DNA of 64,000 nt from assembly GCF_014138285.1 (NCBI RefSeq), contig NZ_JACGXN010000001.1, positions 297,221-361,220 on the forward strand. Direction: 5' to 3'. The notes below the pieces were generated by a model that did not search any database, was not told the DNA's origin, and worked only from the letters and a program-made list of their open reading frames with translations. The position numbers and the translations under genes were made by a program. Shown here in pieces: positions 53,345-61,378 of the stretch (position 1 is its first letter; the number at the start of each line of letters is the position of its first letter). This stretch comes from Phyllobacterium myrsinacearum (GTDB taxonomy: Bacteria; Pseudomonadota; Alphaproteobacteria; Rhizobiales; Rhizobiaceae).

Positions 53345-53697
53345 GAGATGCTTTCTCTTTATTTGATGCGGCAGGTCAGGTCACGGAGACAACCCTGCGC
53401 CGCATCTCGCGCCGTCGATTCAACCCTGCATTCGTTGAAGGATTTGCAAAACCCGGCAATGTATTGAAGCGGAACAAGTTTTGAGTGCGAAGCAGCATGC
53501 GCCGAGCCAGCCGGTGCATCGGGAAGATGGGCCTCCCGACATGCAGCGCCGCGCGCCAAAGGCGCGTAAAGGACGCTGCAAAACTTAGAATTTGCGTGAA
53601 ATGAAAATCAGAATGATTTTCATTTCAGCTGGCAACTGACGAAAGGGGCGCGGGCGAAAGCTCGCGTCCCACTCTCGCCTTTCCAGCAACCCGAGGT
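53345..53697 (-). other. Unexplained 353-bp gap between GTA terminase and portal genes
   Basis: In related clusters the portal follows the terminase closely. Here the gap has no convincing ORF. It holds a perfect 13-bp inverted repeat at 53598-53626 and a GC hairpin with a GAAA loop at about 53645-53670. It may be an insertion that accompanied decay of the cluster. Confidence 0.5.
53598..53626. repeat. Perfect inverted repeat, Fur-box-like
   Basis: GAAATGAAAATCA (53598-53610) and TGATTTTCATTTC (53614-53626) around GAA. Positions 53604-53622 agree with 14 of 19 bases of the E. coli Fur box. It may be an operator of a Fur-family regulator, or only a hairpin. Confidence 0.4.
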
Positions 53698-54996
53698 TTA
53701 GCCCACGACGCGAATACGCGGGATGATCTCTTTCTTCAGCATCAGCTCGCTCAAGGCCCAGACCAGCGCATCGACGCGATCCGGCGAGCGTCCATTTGAC
53801 AGGCCTGCATGGGTGAAATCGCACATTTCGTCTTCCAGTGCCGGAAACCGGCCCGCATGCCGGATCCTGCCCTGTTCATACAAGGCCGCGATGGGCTCGG
53901 CGCGCAGCGCCTTGCCCCGATTGGCCCGCACACCGCGCACCGGAACGGTGTTGTCTTCTGCGGCAATCACTGCCGCCACCATATCGCCGCCCTGATTGAT
54001 TTCCGCGACGACCAAATCAGCCTCCAGTCGGTGAAACAGCGCGACAGCGCATCTCGCCCACTGGATAGGTTTGGCAGGTGCGAAGCTTTCATCGGCGAGC
54101 ACCCAACCCGTCCCTTCTGCATCGAGTCCGGCGGCAACGATCCCGCAGGCATCGGATTTTCGTGTTGCACTGGCCGGAGGATCAATGGCGACCACTATCC
54201 TTTGCATCTCGGGCACATCGCCTCTGTGAATCTGTTCCATCATTGACCGGGACCAAAGGGCGTCACGGCGCTCCTCGATCAGTTCGCCATTGAGTTCCTG
54301 CCGTCCAAGACGGGTTCCGCCATAAAGCTTGTTCACATGCGTCAGGAAGCTCTGGGCGAGATTGGCCTCATTCTCCGCCGTTCGCATGCGGTTCACCAGA
54401 ACAGCGTCATCACTCATCAATGCCTTGAGCAAGGCGATCGGCTTCGGCGTGGTTGTCACGACCTGCTTGGGATTTTCACCAAGGCGCAGGCCGAATTGCA
54501 GCATGTCCCAGGTTTCCTGCGCATGCTTCCATTTCGCCAGCTCATCACCCCAGGCTGCATCAAATTGCGGACCGCGCAAACTGTCGGGATCCTCCGAAGA
54601 AAACATTGCCGCTGTCGCACCATTGGCCCAGACAAGCCGGCGGCGCGTTGTTTCAAAACGCGGGCGTTCAGTCCGCGATACCGCCATGATCCCTGAAGGC
54701 CCGTCGATCATGACCTCACGGACATCGTTCAGAGTTTCTCCCACCAGCGCGATACTGAGTAATTTTCGCGGCCTGAACGGTGGAAACCCCTGCACGATGC
54801 TGTTCACCCACTCGGCTCCGGCACGCGTCTTGCCGGACCCGCGCCCACCAAGGATCAGCCATGTACGCCAATCCTTATGCGGCGGTTGCTGGCTCGCCCG
54901 TCCCTGAAACATCCACTCACGGGTCAGTGCCTGTATCTGCAATGGGCTCAGATTGTCGATGCACCAGTTCATCCGCGCGGCAGAGGGCAAGTTCAT
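53698..54996 (-). CDS. GTA large terminase (TerL)
   Basis: 432 residues. ATPase domain with Walker A LILGGRGSGKTRAGAEWVNS (48-67), Walker B region FDAAWGDELAKW, coupling motif VVTTTPKP; nuclease domain with IVVAIDPPAS, DLVVAEINQGGDMV and RVDALVWALSEL carrying its acidic residues. It pumps random host DNA into capsids in GTAs. The start at 54996 follows GGAAG and overlaps the upstream gene by 80 bases. Confidence 0.92.
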   Translation of the reverse strand: MNLPSAARMNWCIDNLSPLQIQALTREWMFQGRASQQPPHKDWRTWLILGGRGSGKTRAGAEWVNSIVQGFPPFRPRKLLSIALVGETLNDVREVMIDGPSGIMAVSRTERPRFETTRRRLVWANGATAAMFSSEDPDSLRGPQFDAAWGDELAKWKHAQETWDMLQFGLRLGENPKQVVTTTPKPIALLKALMSDDAVLVNRMRTAENEANLAQSFLTHVNKLYGGTRLGRQELNGELIEERRDALWSRSMMEQIHRGDVPEMQRIVVAIDPPASATRKSDACGIVAAGLDAEGTGWVLADESFAPAKPIQWARCAVALFHRLEADLVVAEINQGGDMVAAVIAAEDNTVPVRGVRANRGKALRAEPIAALYEQGRIRHAGRFPALEDEMCDFTHAGLSNGRSPDRVDALVWALSELMLKKEIIPRIRVVG

Positions 54997-55408
54997 GAAT
55001 TCTTCCGTCGATGCGGACCAGCGCTTCGCGCAACTCCTCCGGGCTTAACATGAGAATGGATCGCTGCTGTTCGACGCGCTTCTGCTGCATATCGCTGAGG
55101 CGATCCATGGTGCGCGCCAGTTGCGCCAATGCGTCCAGACGCGTCTTCACCGGGACCGCCTCATCTCCCAGTTGCATTTGTTCCAACTCCCGACGCAAAA
55201 GATCCATGAGGTCGCGAACAAGAGCAATTTCGGTGTTCTGACACTCAAGAGATTCAACCGTCAGTCCGTCATCGAGGACGAGCTGTTCAAACTCCGTTTT
55301 GCCGATACCAAACACGGGTGCCATCTGATCGGTGGTTATTCCGTAGTGCCGGCAAAGATCATAGGCATGCCGTCGGCAAAGCGACTGCTCACCGTATATC
55401 ACTGTCAT
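54917..55408 (-). CDS. GTA gene 1-like protein (probable small terminase)
   Basis: 163 residues. N-terminal helix-turn-helix-like part RRHAYDLCRHYGITTDQMAP, then a long helical region (LMDLLRRELEQMQLGD; DALAQLARTMDRLSDMQQKR). It precedes and overlaps terL, the position of g1, shown in Rhodobacter to be the small terminase. First gene of the remnant cluster. Confidence 0.7.
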   Translation of the reverse strand: MTVIYGEQSLCRRHAYDLCRHYGITTDQMAPVFGIGKTEFEQLVLDDGLTVESLECQNTEIALVRDLMDLLRRELEQMQLGDEAVPVKTRLDALAQLARTMDRLSDMQQKRVEQQRSILMLSPEELREALVRIDGRIHELALCRADELVHRQSEPIADTGTDP

Positions 55409-55552
55409 CGATAATCCTTGGGAGGTCAGATCGCCGGACCGTTGAATTTTCCGGTCACACTTCTGACGATAACCAGAACCTACAGAAGTTCCGTCACGCA
55501 GTCAAGGACTATTTTCCTAAATATGATTATTTTCTCTGAACCGCTGAAATAG

Positions 55553-56185
55553 TCAGGCAGAGGCCTTTTTCCAGCCCATTGCCACCAACCCTGCGCCGAT
55601 CATCAGCGAACCGCCCGTACGATTGACGATGCGCTGTACGTTCGGCTTGCGAATGGTCTGGCGCGCCATCGACGCCATCAGTGCGTAGGTTCCGGCATTG
55701 AGGGTAGCGAGTACAAGGAACGTCGTCTCGAAGATCACCATTTGTGTGAAGACCGGCCGTGTCGTGTCGAGAAACTGCGGCAGGAACGCCACAAAAAAGA
55801 TGATGCTCTTCGGGTTCAGCGCTGTTACCACATAGGTGTGCAGGAAGATACGCAGTGCGCTTTCATTGCTCTCGGGCGTATCGCTTGTGGTGGTGTCCGC
55901 GACCGGGGCACGCCAAAGTTTGATGCCAAGATAAATCAGATAGGCCGCGCCGATCCATTTGAGCACGGTGAAAATCGCAGCAGAGGCGGCAAGCAAAGCG
56001 CCAAGCCCAAGCATCGATGCCGTCATCGCGGTGAAATCACCCAACGCCACACCCGCCACGGTTGCGGCGGCAAAACGCCGGCCATGGCCAAGCGCATAGG
56101 AAATCACAAGCAGAATGGTCGGTCCGGGAATAGCCAGAAGGATTGCCGACGCTGCAACAAATGCCAGCCAATGTTCAATAGACAT
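55553..56185 (-). CDS. RhtB/LysE-family amino acid exporter
   Basis: 210 residues, six hydrophobic segments. Signature LAIPGPTILLVISYALGHGR near the start and VTALNPKSIIFFVAFLPQFL in the middle. Exports amino acids or homoserine lactones; substrate unknown. A second member of the family lies at 20181. Follows the GTA cluster and is divergent from the PBP gene. Confidence 0.87.
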   Translation of the reverse strand: MSIEHWLAFVAASAILLAIPGPTILLVISYALGHGRRFAAATVAGVALGDFTAMTASMLGLGALLAASAAIFTVLKWIGAAYLIYLGIKLWRAPVADTTTSDTPESNESALRIFLHTYVVTALNPKSIIFFVAFLPQFLDTTRPVFTQMVIFETTFLVLATLNAGTYALMASMARQTIRKPNVQRIVNRTGGSLMIGAGLVAMGWKKASA

Positions 56186-56462
56186 GCTCTTCCGCTCCCA
56201 TCAAAAAACCACAGAAATCCATCATTGAAGAGCAATTGCAAGTGGAAAATTGGCTCCGTCCGATTCCATCAAATCTCAGTGTTGGCGGCCGCGCCCCTTG
56301 TGGCCCGACAATAAAAAGAGTTAAATTTTTCCTTGAGATAGGAAGGGACGAAATGGACTGCCCCCACGTTATGACAGCCATCATAAGAAGCTGTTAAGCG
56401 TAATCGGCTACACCATATCTTCGCGCGAGATGTGACGGACGACAGGCAGACAAGAGATTGGC

Positions 56463-58616
56463 ATGATGAACGAGCCTCGGCCCGAAAACAAACGCAAGCG
56501 CTTCAAGGTCTCGCCTCTGCTTGGACTTGATGCCTGGATCGATTCGTCGCTCTATGAGCTGCGTTTCCGCCTCGCCGAATTCTGGGAAGACACCACCATC
56601 TTCTTTCGCCGCTTCCACGTGTCAGGCTGGCGGCGCGGCGTCGTGGAAGTTCTGAGTGAAGGCTTCACCTGGGGAACCGCCGGTTCCGTCGTCATGCTGA
56701 CGCTTGCCATTCCCGCCTTCCACGACACGGAAAAAAACTGGCGCACGCGCGACGATTTTGCTGTCACGTTCCTCGACCGCTACGGCAACGAGATCGGCCA
56801 GCGCGGTATCCTGCACCGCAGCGCCGTCCCCATCGACGAATTGCCCGATCATGTGATCAAGGCGGTTCTGGCCACCGAGGATCGCCGTTTCTTCGACCAT
56901 TTCGGCATTGATTTTCTTGGACTTTCCCGTGCCATGACGGAAAACCTGCGCGCCAATTCCGTGGTTCAGGGCGGCTCCACCATTACCCAGCAGCTGGCCA
57001 AAAACCTGTTCCTGACCAATGAGCGCAGCATCGATCGCAAGATCAAGGAAGCCTTCCTTGCCCTCTGGCTGGAATCGAACCTGTCCAAGAAGGAAATCCT
57101 CCAGACCTACCTTGACCGCGCTTATATGGGCGGCGGCACATTCGGTATTGCGGCCGCGTCGGAATTCTATTTCGGCAAGAGCGTCAAGGATGTGAATCTG
57201 GCCGAAGCTGCCATGCTCGCCGGCCTGTTCAAGGCACCGGCCAAATATGCACCGCATGTCAACCTGCCCGCCGCCCGCGCCCGTGCCAATGTGGTGCTCA
57301 GCAATCTCGTGCAGGGCGGCCTGATGACCGAAGGCCAGGTGGTTGGCGCAAGGCGTAATCCCGCAACGGTTGTGGATCGCGCCCGCTCGGAGAGCCCCGA
57401 TTACTTCCTCGACTGGGCTTTTGATGAGATCCGCCGCGTCGGCCAGAAGTTGCCATCTCATACTTTGGTTGTACGCACTACGCTCGACACCGGCATTCAG
57501 AAAGCCGCCGAGGAATCAGCGGAATATCATCTGCGCCAGTTCGGCAAGGAATACCGCGTCACCCAGGCGGCTGTCGTTGTGCTGGAGAACAACGGAGCCG
57601 TTCGCGCCATTGTCGGCGGCCGCGACTATGGTGAAAGCCAGTTCAACCGCGCCACGGCGGCGCTGCGTCAGGCGGGCTCCTCGTTCAAGCCCTATGTCTA
57701 TGCCGCCGCCATGGAAAAAGGCATGACGCCCAAGACCATGATATCGGGCGGTGCCGTGTCCTGGGGCAACTGGTCGCCGCAGAACTATTCACGGCAGTAT
57801 CTCGGCCAGATCGACCTCACCACTGCACTGGTCAAATCGATCAATACGGTGCCGGTGCGCCTCGCCAAGGATTATCTGACCACGGCGCCCATCGTGGCGC
57901 TGGCGAAAGCCATGGGCGTGGAATCGGTGATCAGTTCGCACAAGACCATGGTGCTCGGCACATCGGGCATGACCGTCATGGATCAGGCGACGGGCTATAA
58001 TGTGTTTGCCACCGGCGGCATTGCCGGCATGCGCCATGCCTTCACGCAGGTGACAGACCAGAGTGGCAAGGTGCTCTGGGACTGGAAGACCGATGGGGAC
58101 AAGCCGCACCGCGCACTCACCGAAAAGGCGGCGTTCAACATGAACATCATGCTCAGTCAGGTGCCGGAATGGGGCACAGGACGGCGCGCTGCCCTGCCGA
58201 TGACGCGCGTCGCGGGCAAGACAGGCACCACCCAGAGTTATCGCGACGCGTGGTTTGTCGGCTTTACCGGCAATTACACCGCCGCCGTCTGGTTCGGGAA
58301 TGACAATTTCACCCCGACCAAGGAACTGACCGGCGGCATCCTGCCCGCCATGACATGGCAGCGCTTCATGAACTATGCTCATCAGAATATCGATCTGAAG
58401 CCCATTCCCGGCATTGATCCGACCATGCCGAAACAGGACAAGGTGGCGGCGGCGAAACCCGCAACGGGCGATGACGCCGATGCGCTGAAGGCGACGGAGC
58501 GTCCGCGCGTTCTGTCCAACGCAACCGTCACCTCCTTGCGTGAAATCGGCCAGGCGCTGAAGGAAGCGCCGGTATTGAAACTTCCTGTCCTGCCAGCGAA
58601 AGTCTCTGCGCTTTGA
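56463..58616 (+). CDS. PBP1-type bifunctional peptidoglycan synthase
   Basis: 717 residues. Cytoplasmic N-terminus, one membrane helix (about 68-86), GT51 glycosyltransferase with catalytic E139 (LATEDRRFFDHFGID) and VVQGGSTITQQLAKNLFLTN, then the transpeptidase with S406-S-F-K409, the SIN motif in ALVKSINTVPV, and K586-T-G. It polymerises and cross-links cell-wall glycan. Shorter than classical PBP1a because it lacks the inserted OB domain; close to the PBP1C/MrcA-like forms found in rhizobia. Followed by the DUF1214/DUF1254 pair. Confidence 0.9.
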   Translation: MMNEPRPENKRKRFKVSPLLGLDAWIDSSLYELRFRLAEFWEDTTIFFRRFHVSGWRRGVVEVLSEGFTWGTAGSVVMLTLAIPAFHDTEKNWRTRDDFAVTFLDRYGNEIGQRGILHRSAVPIDELPDHVIKAVLATEDRRFFDHFGIDFLGLSRAMTENLRANSVVQGGSTITQQLAKNLFLTNERSIDRKIKEAFLALWLESNLSKKEILQTYLDRAYMGGGTFGIAAASEFYFGKSVKDVNLAEAAMLAGLFKAPAKYAPHVNLPAARARANVVLSNLVQGGLMTEGQVVGARRNPATVVDRARSESPDYFLDWAFDEIRRVGQKLPSHTLVVRTTLDTGIQKAAEESAEYHLRQFGKEYRVTQAAVVVLENNGAVRAIVGGRDYGESQFNRATAALRQAGSSFKPYVYAAAMEKGMTPKTMISGGAVSWGNWSPQNYSRQYLGQIDLTTALVKSINTVPVRLAKDYLTTAPIVALAKAMGVESVISSHKTMVLGTSGMTVMDQATGYNVFATGGIAGMRHAFTQVTDQSGKVLWDWKTDGDKPHRALTEKAAFNMNIMLSQVPEWGTGRRAALPMTRVAGKTGTTQSYRDAWFVGFTGNYTAAVWFGNDNFTPTKELTGGILPAMTWQRFMNYAHQNIDLKPIPGIDPTMPKQDKVAAAKPATGDDADALKATERPRVLSNATVTSLREIGQALKEAPVLKLPVLPAKVSAL

Positions 58617-58664
58617 CCGCGCAGCGCTTGCCTCTGACCAGCGCTCCCGTGTAGTGACTCCTGT

Positions 58665-59249
58665 ATGCTTCGAAATGTGCTCCTCGCCCTCATTGCCCTT
58701 GTGATTGCCGTTGGCGGCGGTACGCTGAGCGCATGGTACGCCGTGAATCGCTTCGACGGCTTCGGCACGCTGACCGTCGGGCAATGGACCGGGTATCCCG
58801 ATGCCGGTACACCGCAGTCGGACCCGTATGCCAAGGCCCGCGCCGCACGCGAAGGTGCCTTTCCGCTCGGCAGTGCCGAAGGCCTCGCCTTCTACGCCTA
58901 TCGCGATGATCAGGGACAGGCCCTCAATCGCCAGTGCACCTACAGCATTGACGGCAACAGTCCCAATTCCCGGTTCTGGACGCTCTATGCAGCCGATCTG
59001 GCGCTGATTCCGCTCGATCCCGGCGCAGAACGGCTTCCGGCCCTGCAATCACGCCAGATTTTCCGCAGCGAAAACGGCAAGTTCACCGTTAGCGTCTCAC
59101 CCAAGGCTCAATCCGGCAACTGGCTTGCCACCACGGGTGATGGCCGCATGGTGCTGGTCTTGACGCTGTACGATACACCGGTCGGCAGTAATTCGGGGCT
59201 GGTCGACATGACATTCCCCGTGGTCAAGAAGGTGCGCTGCGATGGGTAA
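58665..59249 (+). CDS. DUF1214 membrane-anchored protein
   Basis: 194 residues with an N-terminal membrane anchor (NVLLALIALVIAVGGGTLSAW). The rest fits DUF1214: AFYAYRDDQGQALNRQCTYS, SRFWTLYAADLAL, and the end DMTFPVVKKVRCDG. Function unknown. The next gene overlaps by 8 bases. Confidence 0.8.
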   Translation: MLRNVLLALIALVIAVGGGTLSAWYAVNRFDGFGTLTVGQWTGYPDAGTPQSDPYAKARAAREGAFPLGSAEGLAFYAYRDDQGQALNRQCTYSIDGNSPNSRFWTLYAADLALIPLDPGAERLPALQSRQIFRSENGKFTVSVSPKAQSGNWLATTGDGRMVLVLTLYDTPVGSNSGLVDMTFPVVKKVRCDG

Positions 59250-59787
59250 GTTCGTACGCGCCCTGCTCTTTGGCCTCATCGGCGCCGGTATCATCCATGT
59301 GGCCGTTGTCCTGCTCGTGCCCATCTATTCCGACCGCAATGCATGGTCGCGCATCTCGGATTATGGCGAGGACTGGGCGTTTCATCCCGTGGTGCGGCAG
59401 GCGACGCAGCAGACCGTACCGCTGGCGCTGGATCCGCTGTTCGAAGCGGTCGCCTGCCGCTTCGATATCACCGACCTGCCCGCCCATATCACCGGTGTCG
59501 GTACAGCGCCCTACTGGTCGATTTCGGTCTATAACCGGCAGGGCGAGAACATCTATTCGATCAATGACCGCACAGCCATTGCCGACCAGCTCGATCTCGT
59601 CGTCGCCCGGCCTTTGCAGATGATCGAGCTCAACAAGACCAAGCCCGTATCGGCGGCCAATTCCGTGCTGATCGAAGCGGATATGGATGAAGGTTTTGTC
59701 GTCGTGCGCGGCTTTGTTCCCGATCAATCGTGGAAAGCCCAGGTTGACGCCTTTCTCAAAAGCGCCAACTGCTCGCCGCTGCTCTGA
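59242..59787 (+). CDS. DUF1254 membrane-anchored protein
   Basis: 181 residues: one N-terminal membrane helix (ALLFGLIGAGIIHVAVVLLV) then a DUF1254-like domain with FHPVVRQATQQTVPLALDPL, FEAVACRFDITDLPAHITGV and PYWSISVYNRQGENIYSIND. In many bacteria DUF1254 and DUF1214 form one protein in that order; here they are separate and in reverse order. Convergent with yciI. Confidence 0.78.
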   Translation: MGKFVRALLFGLIGAGIIHVAVVLLVPIYSDRNAWSRISDYGEDWAFHPVVRQATQQTVPLALDPLFEAVACRFDITDLPAHITGVGTAPYWSISVYNRQGENIYSINDRTAIADQLDLVVARPLQMIELNKTKPVSAANSVLIEADMDEGFVVVRGFVPDQSWKAQVDAFLKSANCSPLL

Positions 59788-60078
59788 TTATCTGTCCAGC
59801 AGGCCTTCCAGCCCCTTCTGCGCCTTGGTCGCTGCAAACTGCTGGATGTCGTAGGTTGCCAGTTTCTTCACCCAGAACGGGTCTTCGGCAAGAATGGCGC
59901 GCAGCGCCTCCTCGCTCTCGCTGCGGGCAAGAATGACACCGCCGGTGCGCGGGACCTTGCGGCCCGATGCGAGAAAGGTTCCCGTCGCGTAATGGCGGTC
60001 GAGAAACGCAATATGCTCGACAGCGGCTGCATCGAGCTGTTCGAGCGGGGCGATATAGGTCAGCGAGACGACATACAT
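59788..60078 (-). CDS. YciI-family protein
   Basis: 96 residues, ferredoxin-like fold: YVVSLTYIAPLEQLDAAAVE, HIAFLDRHYATGTFLASGRK, VPRTGGVILARSESEEALRA. The His-Asp pair of the family is present. Activity unproven; related proteins are muconolactone isomerase-like. It begins directly after the convergent DUF1254 stop. Confidence 0.83.
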   Translation of the reverse strand: MYVVSLTYIAPLEQLDAAAVEHIAFLDRHYATGTFLASGRKVPRTGGVILARSESEEALRAILAEDPFWVKKLATYDIQQFAATKAQKGLEGLLDR

Positions 60079-60244
60079 GGGGGGACTCCGGGAGGGATGA
60101 TCGTACCCCCGTCATATAGACGTGCGAAGTCCCGGTCAAAACCGATGCGTGGTCAAAAAGAGGTGATAGCAGGCGATTGCAAAACCGCGCTCCGTGTTTA
60201 ACCTGCACGCAGGAAAAACCTCCAACCATGCAAAGAAAGCGCCC

Positions 60245-61297
60245 ATGAAACGTTTCAGCCTTGCCGCAACCACCGCCCTCCTTGCCCTTTCCGTGTCGTT
60301 GCCTGCCCTCGCCTTCGATCCGCAGAACGCCGAGCGCATCAAAACCCTGGTCGACACCGGCATGCAGTATTACTGGTCGGGCGGCGACGTCAAAAAGGCG
60401 GAAGCCGAGATTTTCAAGGGCATCACCCTGCATGGCCGCTATGACGTGGTGGAGCAATCCTTTGCCGAGGCGTCAAAACTTGCGCCCGAGCAGCTGAATT
60501 TCCGCTTCGCCGTGGCCTCCTCGCAGATCCTGCAGAAGAAGGTGACCGAGGCGCGCGCCACCTATGAGGACATTCTGGCGAAAGACCCGACCTCCTTCGA
60601 CGCACAGGCGTGGATCGAAGCGCTCGCCCGCGTCGGCAATGATGAAACGGGCGCGGCGCTGGCGCATCAGGCGCTGGCCGGGCTCGCCCGCGACAAGGCG
60701 GAAGCCTATCGCCAGCGCTTCGTGCGCGCTGAACAGATCATCGCGGAAAAACCCAATGCGGATGTACCCGTGCTGCAGGGCAAGGTGATGATCGTGGCGC
60801 TGGGCTATGCGCTGGCCAAGGATGGCACGATGGAAAAGCCGCTGCTCGACCGGCTGGATGTGACGCTGAAGGCGGCGCAGGCCAATCCGGCGGCGCGCGT
60901 CATGGTCACGGGCGGCCAGCCGCAGGCGGGTGTCACCGAAGGCGACCTCATGACCAAATGGCTGGTGGAAAAGGGCGTCGACCGCGACCGGATCCTGATC
61001 GAGGACAAATCCAAGGACACGGTCGGCAATGTGCTGAATGTCGCCAACCTCTTGAAGCGGCATACGGCGGACAGCGTCATTCTGGTGACCAGTTCCAGCC
61101 ACATGCGCCGCGCCCGGACGCTGCTGGAAGACGCTCTGAAGCAGTATGATATCGGGGCGAATGTCGTGCCTGTGGTCGCTCTGGATGCGCCGTCGCTGGA
61201 TGACGCGGCCAAGGTTTCGGCGGATGAGCGGCTGGTGATCTATCGCGACCTGATGCGCGTGTCCGGCCTGTGGGCCTATCCCGGCCTGCAGCAATAG
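60245..61297 (+). CDS. Exported YdcF/ElyC/SanA-like (DUF218) protein with TPR segment
   Basis: 350 residues from ATG 60245; signal peptide ending LPALA. A helical TPR-like part (about 25-150: FRFAVASSQILQKKVTEARA) precedes the DUF218 domain: MIVALGYALAKDGTM, ARVMVTGGQPQAGVTEGDLM, EDKSKDTVGNVLNVANLL, VTSSSHMRRARTLLEDAL. DUF218 proteins act in envelope and lipid carrier homeostasis. The longer ORF from 60194 is rejected because it hides the signal peptide. Confidence 0.83.
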   Translation: MKRFSLAATTALLALSVSLPALAFDPQNAERIKTLVDTGMQYYWSGGDVKKAEAEIFKGITLHGRYDVVEQSFAEASKLAPEQLNFRFAVASSQILQKKVTEARATYEDILAKDPTSFDAQAWIEALARVGNDETGAALAHQALAGLARDKAEAYRQRFVRAEQIIAEKPNADVPVLQGKVMIVALGYALAKDGTMEKPLLDRLDVTLKAAQANPAARVMVTGGQPQAGVTEGDLMTKWLVEKGVDRDRILIEDKSKDTVGNVLNVANLLKRHTADSVILVTSSSHMRRARTLLEDALKQYDIGANVVPVVALDAPSLDDAAKVSADERLVIYRDLMRVSGLWAYPGLQQ

Positions 61298-61332
61298 CGC
61301 TCTCAAAAACCCTCCGGGTGTTTCACAAGGAA

Positions 61333-61360
61333 ACGGCAGGCTGCTCGCGCAGCCTGCCGT
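61333..61360. terminator. Bidirectional intrinsic terminator
   Basis: Perfect 12-bp stem ACGGCAGGCTGC / GCAGCCTGCCGT around TCGC, with TTCTTGTC on one side and, read from the other strand, TTTCCTTGT. Lies between the convergent YdcF-like and autotransporter genes. Confidence 0.8.
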
Positions 61361-61378
61361 TCTTGTCTGAACCGCAGA

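Noticed and set aside
53585..53824. 79-residue minus-strand ORF at the end of the terminase gene
   Set aside because: Overlaps terminase coding sequence in another frame and the palindrome; no supporting ribosome site or family.
48333..55408. Active prophage
   Set aside because: No integrase, repressor, replication or complete tail genes and no attachment sites; gene order is that of a GTA and the capsid gene is broken.
57789..59048. 419-residue minus-strand ORF opposite the PBP1 gene
   Set aside because: Antisense shadow crossing two real genes; no motif or ribosome site.
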